Shown piece by piece: positions 1-8,168 of a DNA stretch of 64,000 nucleotides. Origin of the DNA: Pseudorhodoferax aquiterrae (GTDB taxonomy: Bacteria > Pseudomonadota > Gammaproteobacteria > Burkholderiales > Burkholderiaceae_C); the NCBI RefSeq assembly GCF_014652235.1, contig NZ_BMYK01000008.1, positions 1 to 64,000 on the forward strand. The letters are read 5' to 3'. Positions within the stretch are counted from its first letter, which is position 1, and every line of letters starts with the position of its first letter. The position numbers and the translations under genes are program-made. The notes beneath the pieces are model-generated. The model did no database searches, was not told the DNA's origin, and saw only the letters and a list, made by a program, of their open reading frames with translations.

Positions 1-51
1 TTGCGCGATCGCGGCCCCCGTCAGTGGGTCAGTTTTCAACGATCGCCAACA
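1..51 (-). mobile_element. Terminal end of an IS21-like insertion sequence (continues off the window)
   Basis: Read on the minus strand, the aldehyde dehydrogenase frame stops matching its family at position 51. There the sequence becomes TGTTGGCGATCGTTGAAAAC followed by TGACCCAC. This resembles the left end of the IS21-type element at 38063 (TGTTGGCGCCGACCGAAAAC then TGAGCCAC), so I infer the end of a related but distinct IS21-family element. No transposase is visible because the element runs off the window. Confidence 0.6.
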
Positions 52-411
52 CCACTGCATCATGCTTGTCGCCACGTCCACTTCCGCACGTGCTTGAACG
101 AGAGGCTTCCCCTGCTCGAGCGTCAAGCAGCGGGCGATGTCCTCGCGACGCGCACGAATGGCATCGATGCCGTGCTGCAGCATGCGCTGACGTTCTGCCG
201 CTGGCACTCGCTTCCATGCCGCAAAGCCGCGCTCGGCCGCGACAAGCGCGGCGTCTAGATCGGCGGACGAAGCGTGGCTTAGCTCGTCCAGCGTATTACC
301 GGTAGCCGGGTCGATGACTGGGCTGGCTGTGCTGGCTGATCCTAGGCGCCAATGGCCACCAATCAGCATCTGGGGCGCGGTGTAGGCGCGGAGGTCGTCG
401 GTGTTCAGCAT
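52..411 (-). pseudogene. NAD(P)-dependent aldehyde dehydrogenase, 5' fragment interrupted by an IS
   Basis: The minus strand from ATG at 411 encodes about 120 residues typical of the N-terminus of succinate-semialdehyde-type aldehyde dehydrogenases: an IGGHW strand near residue 17, the PATG...ELSHAS segment, AERGFAAWKRVPAAERQRML, and EQGKPLVQARAEVD followed by MMQW. The family normally runs to about 480 residues with a catalytic Cys near 300, none of which is present. The match ends exactly where the IS-like end begins, so the gene is disrupted. The frame stays open through the IS end to position 1, so a fused N-terminal peptide could be made but would lack all catalytic residues. Confidence 0.8.
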
Positions 412-1063
412 CAGCAGTCAGTCTTTCATTACGCGGGTTGCTCGACCCCCGCCTATCGTCGGAACCATATCCCGAGCGCCAGTATCAGCGTCTCGTCATG
501 TCCTGATAAATGAAAACTTCAACTAGAACATGCAGTTTTGGACATACCTGTGCCACGCCGGTCGGGTGCTTTAAACGACATCGGACCGAAAAAATGGGGT
601 CCATGCGTACTCGTCAAGCACCGTTTTGGCAGGCTAGGTCGATTCAGTCCAACTATCGACTTGTCAACAAGTCGACCTGGGGTCATCGCCGAAAAGTACG
701 TGTTCCGGTGCTTCGGAACGCAATGCCGTCGAGAGTAAGGATCGAGTCTTCGACGACTGCTCTGGCACACCTGATCCGCCTGAGCCATCGACCGTGCGAC
801 GCCGCGGCCTTCAGGGCGCGCTGCCATAAGGCCGAACGTGTCTAGATCCCTGGACGATGGACTAACCAAGCAATGTGAATGCGCGCGCATGGCCGTGAGC
901 AGTCTCACGCTTGAATGGTTGACAGCGCGAATTGTTGCTCGGGCTGCCCATCCGACATGTGCGCAGGCAATCAACCCATTGGCTCCTGCTATTGCCTAAA
1001 CGCACTTCTTATCGACGTCGCCCAGCCAACCGAGCCGACGACCAGCAGGTCTCACTGGGCAGA
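412..1063. other. Gene-poor stretch
   Basis: No convincing coding frame. The longest frame (519-974, minus) has composition typical of an off-frame reading and no family features. The only structure I see is the palindrome listed separately at 657-674. Confidence 0.5.
657..674. promoter_or_regulatory. Perfect palindrome resembling a GntR/FadR-type operator
   Basis: CGACTTGT-CA-ACAAGTCG is a perfect 8+8 inverted repeat with a 2-base centre. Its core TTGTCAACAA resembles operators of FadR-subfamily GntR regulators (TTGT-NN-ACAA type). No GntR gene is adjacent, so the assignment rests on symmetry alone. Confidence 0.3.
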
Positions 1064-1732
1064 TCAAGCCACGTCGCAATGGAAAAACACGCGCCGTTGC
1101 GCCATGAGCACGAGTAGGTACGCGCCTGTCTCTGAAAGCTCTTCAAAGTTTTGAGCGACCCAATGGACGTCGAGACCTAGGTCCACGTACAGCTTTCCTT
1201 CAGCAGCGCCGGAGGCCAACATGCAGATGACAGCGCAAACGAGCTCTACGCACGGCACAGCTCTGCGCTTCCAAAGCGTAGCGAGAAACGGCACCTGCCC
1301 GGTCCAGACGAACCTTAATAGAAGTACCGCGAGAAGCGCGGAGAGGACGTACGGAACCATTGGCCTGTACCACAGCTGAACCGTGGAAGAGTAACGGGGG
1401 CCCGTGTCGGCGGCCATCTCGTAAGGAGGCAGAAAGCAGGCCCCCCAACTCAGCTCACGCGCAGCAAGGACAAACCAGACGGGAGCCATCAAGCGCCAAA
1501 ACGTTCGCAGTTGGGCTGCCGTTTGCGTCTGCGCGTAGCGAAGGGCTAGAAGGCCCCCAGAGATCAGCATCGCAACTTGCAGATTCTCGACCGGCCCGTT
1601 CTCCCAGCCGGTCCACTTTGGTAAACGCGACGACGCAAAAAAACTCAGCGCAAGGAACAGTACAGTGGCTGGGACTGCGATTGAATGATCCGAGGCAGGT
1701 GGCGGTGCATTAGTAGCCCTTCTAAAGTGCAT
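1064..1732 (-). CDS. Putative multi-pass membrane protein of unknown function
   Basis: A 222-residue protein from ATG at 1732, chosen because AAGGTCAAGGG lies just upstream and the longer frame upstream is Arg-rich and unlike a protein. It shows about five or six hydrophobic segments: AVPATVLFLALSFFA; NLQVAMLISGGLLAL; LMAPVWFVLAARELSWG; PYVLSALLAVLLLRFVW; CVELVCAVICMLASGA; and a last amphipathic stretch before GAYLLVLMA. The RELSWG motif between segments is the most distinctive feature. I do not recognise a named family. An inner-membrane location is inferred from the hydrophobic segments. It stands alone between a gene-poor stretch and dnaE2. Confidence 0.6.
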   Translation of the reverse strand: MHFRRATNAPPPASDHSIAVPATVLFLALSFFASSRLPKWTGWENGPVENLQVAMLISGGLLALRYAQTQTAAQLRTFWRLMAPVWFVLAARELSWGACFLPPYEMAADTGPRYSSTVQLWYRPMVPYVLSALLAVLLLRFVWTGQVPFLATLWKRRAVPCVELVCAVICMLASGAAEGKLYVDLGLDVHWVAQNFEELSETGAYLLVLMAQRRVFFHCDVA

Positions 1733-2026
1733 TTCGCCCTTGACCTTCGCGTAAGGTGGGCCGAAAGAGTTAAGCCGGCGACGATACCGCGTTCTGACGA
1801 CTTCTCGCAGCGCTAAGTCTGCGCTTCGCAGCCGCAGTTGAATTCGACTGGAGCAGGCGGAATAGACTGGCGAAGCTGCGCTTGTGATCGCTTCAGAGTC
1901 TGACTTCACTGATGCGCACCGCCGCTCGCTGAGTGCTCACTCGAGCTGGTGGTGGGGCCGCCCGATGGACGACCGCTGCTGATCGGGTGCGGGTGCACTG
2001 TCTGCGGACAAGCGGAAGATATACCC

Positions 2027-5000
2027 CTAGTGAAAATCCCGCGACGTCGTCTCAAGCCCCCCAAGCAGCGGCGTCAGGTCCGCCAGCTTGTGCGCGACCA
2101 AGTTCTTGACACCGTCCTGCAACTGCCACTGCCCGTACACCGCCAGCAAGCGCGCACGCAGCACTTCTGCCCTTTGCTTCTCCTTCAACGTGGGCCACAC
2201 GATGACCTGCACGTTGCCGGTCTCGTCCTCGAGCGAGATGAAGACGACGCCCTTGGCCGTCTCCGGCTGCTGTCGCACGGTGACGATGCCGGCGTAGCGC
2301 ACGAAGCGCCCCCCCGGCACACCGTCCAGGTCGACAGCGCGCGCGAGCTTGCGCTTGTTCAGCTCCGGTCGCAGGAGCAGCATCGGATGGCTGCGCAAGG
2401 TCAAGCCGACGGTCTCGTAGTCGTGCACGACCTCTTCTCCCTCCAGAGCCGCAGGCAGCTCCAAAAAGTCCTCGTCGACCACCGCATCGTGCAGCAGCTC
2501 CGGCGCACGACGCAACGCCGAGGCTTGCCACACCTGCTGCCGGCGATGGCCGGACAAGCTCATCAGCGCATCGGCCCCGGCGAGAAGCTGCATCTCGTGC
2601 TGCTCGAGCCTTGCGCGTCGGGCCAGGTCCTCCGGATCGTCGAAGGGCGCCTGGGCTCGCGCCGCCACAACACGCGCGACCGATGCCTCCTTCAGGCCCT
2701 TCACCAGGCGCAGGCCCAATCGCACGGCCGGCGGATCAGGAAGGTCTTCGAGCGTGCAATCCCAGTCGCTGTGCATGACGTCCACTGCCCTCACCTCGAC
2801 GCCGTGCCGCTGCGCGTCCTGCACCAGCTGGCTCGGCGAGTAGAAGCCCAGTGGCTGCGAGTTCAGCAGCGCGGCCAGGAACTCGGCAGGATGGTGGTGC
2901 TTGATCCAGCAGCTGGCGTAGACCAGCAGGGCAAAACTGGCGGCATGGCTCTCGGGAAAGCCGTATTCGGAGAACCCGCGGATCTGCTCGAAGATCTGTT
3001 CGGCGAAGGCTTTCTCGTACCCGCGCTTCGTCATGCCCGTGATGATCTTGTCGTAGTACTGCTGCAGGCCTCCTTTGCGCTTCCAGGCGGCCATGGAGCG
3101 TCGCAGCTGGTCGGCCTCTCCGGCCGTGAAGCCCGCGGCGAGGATCGCCACTTGCATCACCTGCTCCTGAAAGATCGGCACACCCAGCGTCCGCCCAAGC
3201 GCTTCCTCCAACGCCTCGCTCGGGTACGACACGGGCTCGCGGCCCTGACGCCGGTTGAGGTACGGATGCACCATGTTGCCCTGGATGGGCCCGGGGCGAA
3301 CGATGGCCACCTCGATGACGAGGTCGTAGAAACACTTTGGCTTGAGCCTTGGCAGCATCGACATCTGCGCGCGCGACTCGATCTGGAACACACCGACGGT
3401 GTCCGCGCGGCTGATCATGCGGTAGGTCGCTGGGTCCTCGGGCGGAATGTCCTGCATGGAGAACACGTGGCCCTTGCGCTCGCCGATGAACTCCAGCGAG
3501 CGGCGGATGGCCGACAGCATGCCCAGGGCCAGCACGTCGACCTTGAGCAAGCCCAGCGCGTCCAGATCGTCCTTGTCCCACTCGACGATGGTGCGGTCTT
3601 CCATGGCCGCGTTCTCGATCGGCACGAGGCGCTTGAGCGGCCCTTTGGTCAGCACGAAGCCCCCAGGATGCTGGCTCATGTGACGGGGCATGCCGATCAG
3701 CTGAGAGGTGAGCAGCATCAATTGCTCCACCACCAGTTCCTTCGGATCCAGGCCGGCCTCGGCGACGCGTTGCTGCAGCACCTCGCTGCCGTCCCACCAC
3801 GCGAGGTTCGACGCCAGCGCTTCGAGCCGCTCCAATTCGATGCCCAGGGCCTTGCCGACGTCCTTGAACGCCGACTTGGCCCGGTACTTGATCACCACCG
3901 AGGTCAGTGCGGCCCGGTCACGGCCGTACTTGCCGTACAGGTACTGGATGACCTCTTCCCTGCGCTGGTGCTCGAAGTCCACGTCGATGTCGGGCGGTTC
4001 GTTGCGCTCCTTGGAGATGAAGCGTTCGAACAGCGTTGACATGCGCGCGGGGTCGACCTCCGTGATGCCCAAGCAGTAGCAAACCACGGAGTTGGCGGCG
4101 CTGCCGCGCCCTTGGCAAAGGATGTGCTGCGACTGCGCGAAGCGCACGATGTCGGCGACCGTGAGGAAATAGTGCTCGTAGCCGAGCTCGGCGATCAGTT
4201 CCAGCTCGTGCTCGGTCTGGCTTTGCACCTTCGCCGGCATCCCGCCTGGCCACCGGCGGCCCGCGCCTTCGTAGGTGAGCTGGCGCAGGTAGCTGGTCGG
4301 GGTCTGGCCCTCCGGCACGACCTCCGCCGGGTACTGGTAGCGCAGCTCGTCGAGGGAGAACGTGCAGCGGCTTGCGACCTTCAACGTTTCTGCGAGCAAG
4401 GCGTCGGAGAAGCGCTGCGCGAGCTGGACACGGCTGCGCATGTGCTGCTCGCTGTTGAGTTCCAGGTCCAGACCGCATTCGGTCAGCGGGCGGCCGACGC
4501 GCGTTGCGGTCATGACGTCGTGCAAGGGTTTGCGCGATCGGACGTGCATGCGCACGTCGCCGCTGGCCACCAGATGGATGGCCGTCATCTCGCTGATCCG
4601 CTCCATGCGGTACAGCCACATCTCGTCGTCGAGGACGCGCTGCATCTCGACCGCGAGCCAGCAGCGGCCGGTGAAATGCGTCAGCAGCCAACGCGCGATC
4701 GTTTCCAGCTGGTCGTCGGTGGACGCGCGGTCGGGCGACACCAGGACCACGCAGTCCGTTAACGCCGCAGGGTCGATGGCATCGATTGTTAGGCAGTACG
4801 TGCCCTTCGCCGCGCTGCGGCGCAGGCCCGTGATGAACTCGCAGAGGTTGCCGTAGCCCTCGATGTTGCAGGCGAGCACGACCAACGTGAACGGGCTGTC
4901 GCATTCCACGGCGAACTGGCTGCCGTGGATGACGTGAACGCCCTGCTCCTTGCCCTCCGTGTGCGCGCGCACGGCGCCGGCCATGGAACACTCGTCGCAC

Positions 5001-5140
5001 ACCGCGATCGCGCTGTAGCCGAGTTGCTTGGCGCGCTCGACCAGCTCCTCCGGCCAGCTGGCACCTTTGAGGAAGGAGAAGTTGCTGAGCGCGCGCAGTT
5101 CCGCGTAGGGTGGGATGCCGGCACGTGGGTCGGTGTTCAT
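2027..5140 (-). CDS. dnaE2: Error-prone DNA polymerase DnaE2 (ImuC)
   Basis: A C-family polymerase of 1037 residues, the usual size for DnaE2/ImuC. It performs SOS-induced translesion synthesis with ImuA and ImuB. The N-terminal PHP domain begins with a LSNFSFLKGAS...DECSMAGAVRAH signature, the palm carries PDIDVDFE at about residue 383, and LGLLKVDVLALGML and QHPGGFVLTKGP are typical family blocks. A C-terminal OB-fold region (about 900-1000) contains the FVRYAGIVTVRQQPETAKG segment. The start ATG overlaps the imuB stop by 4 bases (5137-5140), indicating translational coupling. It is last in the imuA-imuB-dnaE2 operon behind the LexA box at 7206-7225. Confidence 0.95.
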   Translation of the reverse strand: MNTDPRAGIPPYAELRALSNFSFLKGASWPEELVERAKQLGYSAIAVCDECSMAGAVRAHTEGKEQGVHVIHGSQFAVECDSPFTLVVLACNIEGYGNLCEFITGLRRSAAKGTYCLTIDAIDPAALTDCVVLVSPDRASTDDQLETIARWLLTHFTGRCWLAVEMQRVLDDEMWLYRMERISEMTAIHLVASGDVRMHVRSRKPLHDVMTATRVGRPLTECGLDLELNSEQHMRSRVQLAQRFSDALLAETLKVASRCTFSLDELRYQYPAEVVPEGQTPTSYLRQLTYEGAGRRWPGGMPAKVQSQTEHELELIAELGYEHYFLTVADIVRFAQSQHILCQGRGSAANSVVCYCLGITEVDPARMSTLFERFISKERNEPPDIDVDFEHQRREEVIQYLYGKYGRDRAALTSVVIKYRAKSAFKDVGKALGIELERLEALASNLAWWDGSEVLQQRVAEAGLDPKELVVEQLMLLTSQLIGMPRHMSQHPGGFVLTKGPLKRLVPIENAAMEDRTIVEWDKDDLDALGLLKVDVLALGMLSAIRRSLEFIGERKGHVFSMQDIPPEDPATYRMISRADTVGVFQIESRAQMSMLPRLKPKCFYDLVIEVAIVRPGPIQGNMVHPYLNRRQGREPVSYPSEALEEALGRTLGVPIFQEQVMQVAILAAGFTAGEADQLRRSMAAWKRKGGLQQYYDKIITGMTKRGYEKAFAEQIFEQIRGFSEYGFPESHAASFALLVYASCWIKHHHPAEFLAALLNSQPLGFYSPSQLVQDAQRHGVEVRAVDVMHSDWDCTLEDLPDPPAVRLGLRLVKGLKEASVARVVAARAQAPFDDPEDLARRARLEQHEMQLLAGADALMSLSGHRRQQVWQASALRRAPELLHDAVVDEDFLELPAALEGEEVVHDYETVGLTLRSHPMLLLRPELNKRKLARAVDLDGVPGGRFVRYAGIVTVRQQPETAKGVVFISLEDETGNVQVIVWPTLKEKQRAEVLRARLLAVYGQWQLQDGVKNLVAHKLADLTPLLGGLETTSRDFH

Positions 5141-6447
5141 GAGAAGGATCCGTGCAGAAACCAGGCGGAGTCGTCGCGCGCCAGACGCTCCTGGAACACC
5201 CAGAGCACTGCGCCCAGCGGGCTCTGCGCGACCCAGTAGTCGCGCACGACGATTGCGGTCGCTTCGTTGTCACCATCTCGCAGGCGATGCCACCACCCGC
5301 CTTCGACGCGGTGCGGGCCGATGCGCAGCTCCAGGACACCCTGGTACAGCGGTTTGTCCCCGCGCATCGCCAGGCGCAGCGGCTTGGCCAGGATGAAGCT
5401 GGGCTCGGGGAATCGGCTGCGACGCGCGCGCTTCTTCGGCAGCGACTGCGGCGCTGGCTGCCAATGGGTCTGCCATTCCGGCCTATGGTCCTCGACGACC
5501 ACGGGGCGCAGCACCTTTTCGGCGCCCAGGCGGGCAGCGATGCGTTCTAGGGTGAGCGTCAACGACTCGCCTTGCTGTGCGACGTCGGGCAACAGGGACT
5601 TGCTCACTTCCTCGAGCGCGTGCACCTCGACCGCCTCGAGCTCCAGGTCACCAGCAGGCGCCTGCAGCTCTACTTTGGCGAGGTTCTCGGCGAGCAGCCG
5701 GCACAGGTGCTCGACGTCGCGCATCGGCGCGGCGGTGCGGATCGTCACTTCGCCGCCAGCGTTCGAACCGCGCGGTCGCATCGCATCGTGCACCCAGCGC
5801 AGCGTGAAGGCGGTGATGCCGGAGTGGCGCGCCGCGAGCCAACCGCACAGCAGCAGCAACAGGCGCCGGGCACCGAACAGCAGCGCCGGTGCGGAGTCGA
5901 CACGGGACATCAGCTCCAGGCGTTCTCGGAACGTTTCCGGGGCTTCGATCCAGACGTGCGCCTCCGGCCGTAGCCCATAGGCCTGGTCCATCGCTGTCAG
6001 CAGCGCCTTGTCGAAACGCCTGCTGATGCCGCCCCGCGGCAGCTTGCGCACATCGCCAAGCGTTCGGCAGCCGAGCTGCGACAGCGTCGTCGCATGCGGA
6101 CGCACCGCCGACAGCGTGTCCATCGGAAGCTGGTCCAGCAGCGAGGCAAGCGCACCGCGCACACCGTTCTCCTTGCCGGCCCGCGCAAAAGCCAGCGCAG
6201 CCAGGCTCGTGGGCGCCCAGGCAAGGCTGGCTACGCCAAGCTCTGCGACCTCCGCCACGATGCGGTCGCGAAGCGCACGGCGCCCGCCGAAGAGCGTGAC
6301 GCTGGCCTCCAGCTCGACGACCACGGAGTCCTCGACGATGGCGGTGCGCGGCGAGAACTGCAGCGCGTACATCGTGAGGCCACGCAGCTTGTCATCAGGC
6401 GGCGGCGTGCTGGGCTTGGACCGAATCAGCAAGGCTACCCAGAGCAT
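5137..6447 (-). CDS. imuB: ImuB, Y-family polymerase-like mutasome adaptor
   Basis: A 436-residue protein beginning MLWVALL. It is a Y-family polymerase homologue with the palm-fingers pattern (ALQFSPRTAIVED, VVVELEASVTLFGG, GRRALRDRIVAEV) and the helix-hairpin region LSQLGCRTLGDVRKLPRGGISRRF at about 165-190. Known ImuB proteins lack the catalytic carboxylates and act as an adaptor linking ImuA and DnaE2 to the beta clamp. Here, too, VELEASVTLFGG replaces the usual active-site DxD/E block. The C-terminal third is Arg-rich and ends near SPLGAVLWVFQERLARDDSAWFLHGSFS. It overlaps imuA by 53 bases upstream and dnaE2 by 4 bases downstream. Slightly short for the family. Confidence 0.92.
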   Translation of the reverse strand: MLWVALLIRSKPSTPPPDDKLRGLTMYALQFSPRTAIVEDSVVVELEASVTLFGGRRALRDRIVAEVAELGVASLAWAPTSLAALAFARAGKENGVRGALASLLDQLPMDTLSAVRPHATTLSQLGCRTLGDVRKLPRGGISRRFDKALLTAMDQAYGLRPEAHVWIEAPETFRERLELMSRVDSAPALLFGARRLLLLLCGWLAARHSGITAFTLRWVHDAMRPRGSNAGGEVTIRTAAPMRDVEHLCRLLAENLAKVELQAPAGDLELEAVEVHALEEVSKSLLPDVAQQGESLTLTLERIAARLGAEKVLRPVVVEDHRPEWQTHWQPAPQSLPKKRARRSRFPEPSFILAKPLRLAMRGDKPLYQGVLELRIGPHRVEGGWWHRLRDGDNEATAIVVRDYWVAQSPLGAVLWVFQERLARDDSAWFLHGSFS

Positions 6448-7195
6448 GGGAGATCTCGGGCGCGACGGGACGGGTCAACCGTCGCAGTCGCGGAGTCAGG
6501 ACGGCCGCGAGGCCGCCGGGGATCGATGGCAGCGTCAGCGGCTGCTCGTGCGTCGGGCCCCGCCGCTTCAGGATGTGCACGTGCAGGTTCCAGTCCAGAC
6601 CTGCGGATGCCTGCACCCGCAGGGGCGCAGCAGAAGACTCGTGGCGTGCCGCCTCGGGTCGGCACAGGATTGCCAGCCCATCGCAGCCCTGGGCGCAGAC
6701 CTGCAAGCGGCGGATCTGGTCGGCGCGCGCCTTGGGCAGCCAGGCGATGACAGCGCCGGCCGCGCGGGACTTGATGAGCTGCTCGGTCGTCCAGAGCCGT
6801 TCGGCCGGCTGGTCGGCTTGGATCCAGACGAACTGGCGTTCACTCAGACCGAGGTGCTGCAGGCCAGGCAGATGGGGGTGACGAGGAGGTCCGACCACGA
6901 CGACTTGACCACCGCCTTGCACGACGCTGCGCAGCGCCGGCGACAACAGCCGCCACTCGAGCACCGCTGGCTGCGCCGACAGGATCTCGACGAGCGATTG
7001 CTGGGGCCAACCGCCGCCGGGAAGTTCGGCATCCAGTTCGGGCCAGCCTGTGGGCTGGACGGCCGTGGTCCGGTGCTCCAGTTCGGTACCCCGCCACACC
7101 GACTCGGCGATTTGCGGTGCGACCGGCTGCAGGTGCGCCTGCGCCCTGGCGGGTCTGGCGGGGGCAGGTGGGTCGAAGGCGGGGACGGCAGACAT
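6395..7195 (-). CDS. imuA: ImuA, RecA-like component of the SOS mutasome
   Basis: A 266-residue ImuA-type protein, first gene of the mutasome operon. Family features are TGWPELDAELPGGGWPQQSLVEIL (the degenerate RecA/SulA-like core, about 50-75), QVVVVGPPRHPHLPGL, QFVWIQADQPAERLWTTEQLIKS and the LPKARADQIRRLQV segment. Known ImuA interacts with ImuB and is required for damage-induced mutagenesis by DnaE2. The start codon lies only 11 bases from the LexA box, so the operon should be tightly repressed by LexA. There is no clear Shine-Dalgarno sequence between box and start; the mRNA may be leaderless. Confidence 0.92.
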   Translation of the reverse strand: MSAVPAFDPPAPARPARAQAHLQPVAPQIAESVWRGTELEHRTTAVQPTGWPELDAELPGGGWPQQSLVEILSAQPAVLEWRLLSPALRSVVQGGGQVVVVGPPRHPHLPGLQHLGLSERQFVWIQADQPAERLWTTEQLIKSRAAGAVIAWLPKARADQIRRLQVCAQGCDGLAILCRPEAARHESSAAPLRVQASAGLDWNLHVHILKRRGPTHEQPLTLPSIPGGLAAVLTPRLRRLTRPVAPEISHALGSLADSVQAQHAAA

Positions 7196-7205
7196 AGTAT
7201 AAAGT

Positions 7206-7225
7206 TACTGTACATCAATACAGTA
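7206..7225. promoter_or_regulatory. LexA (SOS) box controlling imuA-imuB-dnaE2
   Basis: The sequence contains CTGT-ACATCAAT-ACAG, a perfect match to the CTGT-N8-ACAG LexA consensus of gamma- and betaproteobacteria, extended by TA on each side. It sits 11 bases upstream of imuA (minus strand) and about 70 bases upstream of an alkB-like remnant on the plus strand, so it may once have controlled both directions. Confidence 0.88.
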
Positions 7226-7294
7226 TCACGAACTTCTGGTTGTGTCTGCCGGGCGGCAGCGGTTTTTGAAGCCGTCGGCAACCGACCACGCCGC

Positions 7295-7420
7295 ATGCAA
7301 ACCAACCTGTTCGCCAACGACGAAGTCCAGTCCATTCCTGGTGTGCAGTACCAGCCGGACTTCCTGAGTCCGCAGGAGGAGCGCAACTGCTTGCGGTCAT
7401 GCGCAGAAGATTGGCAAGGT
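7295..7420 (+). pseudogene. Remnant of an AlkB-like 2-oxoglutarate-dependent dioxygenase
   Basis: From ATG at 7295 the frame reads MQTNLFANDEVQSIPGVQYQ then PDFLSPQEERNCL. This looks like the N-terminus of AlkB-type DNA dealkylases (short leader, IPGL-Y-PDFLS, then a helix). Beyond about residue 35 the similarity ends. The catalytic HxD...H and the RxxxxxR segment are nowhere in the 250 bases before the next gene, so the gene is a 5' remnant. A divergent alkB-like gene beside an SOS box would make sense functionally. The identification rests on about 33 residues. Confidence 0.45.
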
Positions 7421-7598
7421 GGCTCGCCGACCCGGCACACGCGAATGTGGGTTGCCAGGAAGGAGACCAGAGGGAGACGCGACTGCCGCGACAGACCACC
7501 GGCCAGTCTGCGACGGCGCAATGTCCCACACGGCATTCAGCTGCTCGGCCTGAGTATGGAGGGCTCCACCACCACTGCTGGACCTCCCGGCCACCGAA

Positions 7599-8168
7599 AT
7601 GTCTTCAGTCCAACCGCCAGCCCCCGCAGGCGCTGTGCCCAAGCCGGCACTCACATCCGTGCAGCTGCGCATCAACGGCATGGCGCACGACCTGCAAGTC
7701 GAGCCCTGGGTCACCTTGCTGGACCTGCTGCGCGACCGCCTTGAGCTGACAGGCACCAAGAAAGGTTGCGACCATGGGCAGTGCGGTGCCTGCACAGTGC
7801 TGGTGAACGGTGAGCGCATTCTGTCCTGCCTGACGCTCGCGGTGATGCGCGACGGCGCTGAGGTGACTACGGTGGAGGGGCTCGCGCAGGGCGATAGGCT
7901 GCACCCACTGCAACAGGTCTTCATGCGACGTGACGCCTTCCAATGCGGCTACTGCACCCCCGGTCAGCTGTGCTCGGCCGTCGGCCTCATCAACGAGGGG
8001 AACGCAACCAGCCTGGACGAAGTGCGGGAACTGATGAGCGGCAACCTGTGCCGGTGCGGCGCCTACGTGCAGATCGCGCAGGCCGTGGCCGAAGTGGCGC
8101 TGGGGCAGCCCGACGCCACAAGCGCGCGCTCGCGCTGCCCTATCGTCACCGGAACGGTGCCGGCATGA
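7599..8168 (+). CDS. 2Fe-2S subunit of a PaoABC-type molybdenum aldehyde/xanthine oxidoreductase
   Basis: A 189-residue small subunit carrying two [2Fe-2S] clusters. The plant-ferredoxin-like N-terminal domain has GCDHGQCGACTVLVNGERILSC spread over about residues 55-77. The C-terminal four-helix domain has CGYCTPGQLCS and LMSGNLCRCGAYVQI. It transfers electrons from the Mo site to FAD. E. coli PaoA (YagT) carries a Tat signal; here the N-terminus (PPAPAGAVPKPALTSVQL) has no twin Arg or hydrophobic stretch, so a cytoplasmic enzyme is likely. The stop overlaps the next start (ATGA). The remnant at 7295 lies just upstream. Confidence 0.93.
   Translation: MSSVQPPAPAGAVPKPALTSVQLRINGMAHDLQVEPWVTLLDLLRDRLELTGTKKGCDHGQCGACTVLVNGERILSCLTLAVMRDGAEVTTVEGLAQGDRLHPLQQVFMRRDAFQCGYCTPGQLCSAVGLINEGNATSLDEVRELMSGNLCRCGAYVQIAQAVAEVALGQPDATSARSRCPIVTGTVPA

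Noticed and set aside
519-974. 151-codon minus-strand ORF
   Set aside because: No ribosome-binding site, Arg/Ser/Cys-rich mix and no domain; not protein-like.
1949-4039. Long plus-strand ORF (696 codons) opposite dnaE2
   Set aside because: Antisense shadow of a well-supported polymerase gene in GC-rich DNA; His/Arg/Leu-rich and without family features.
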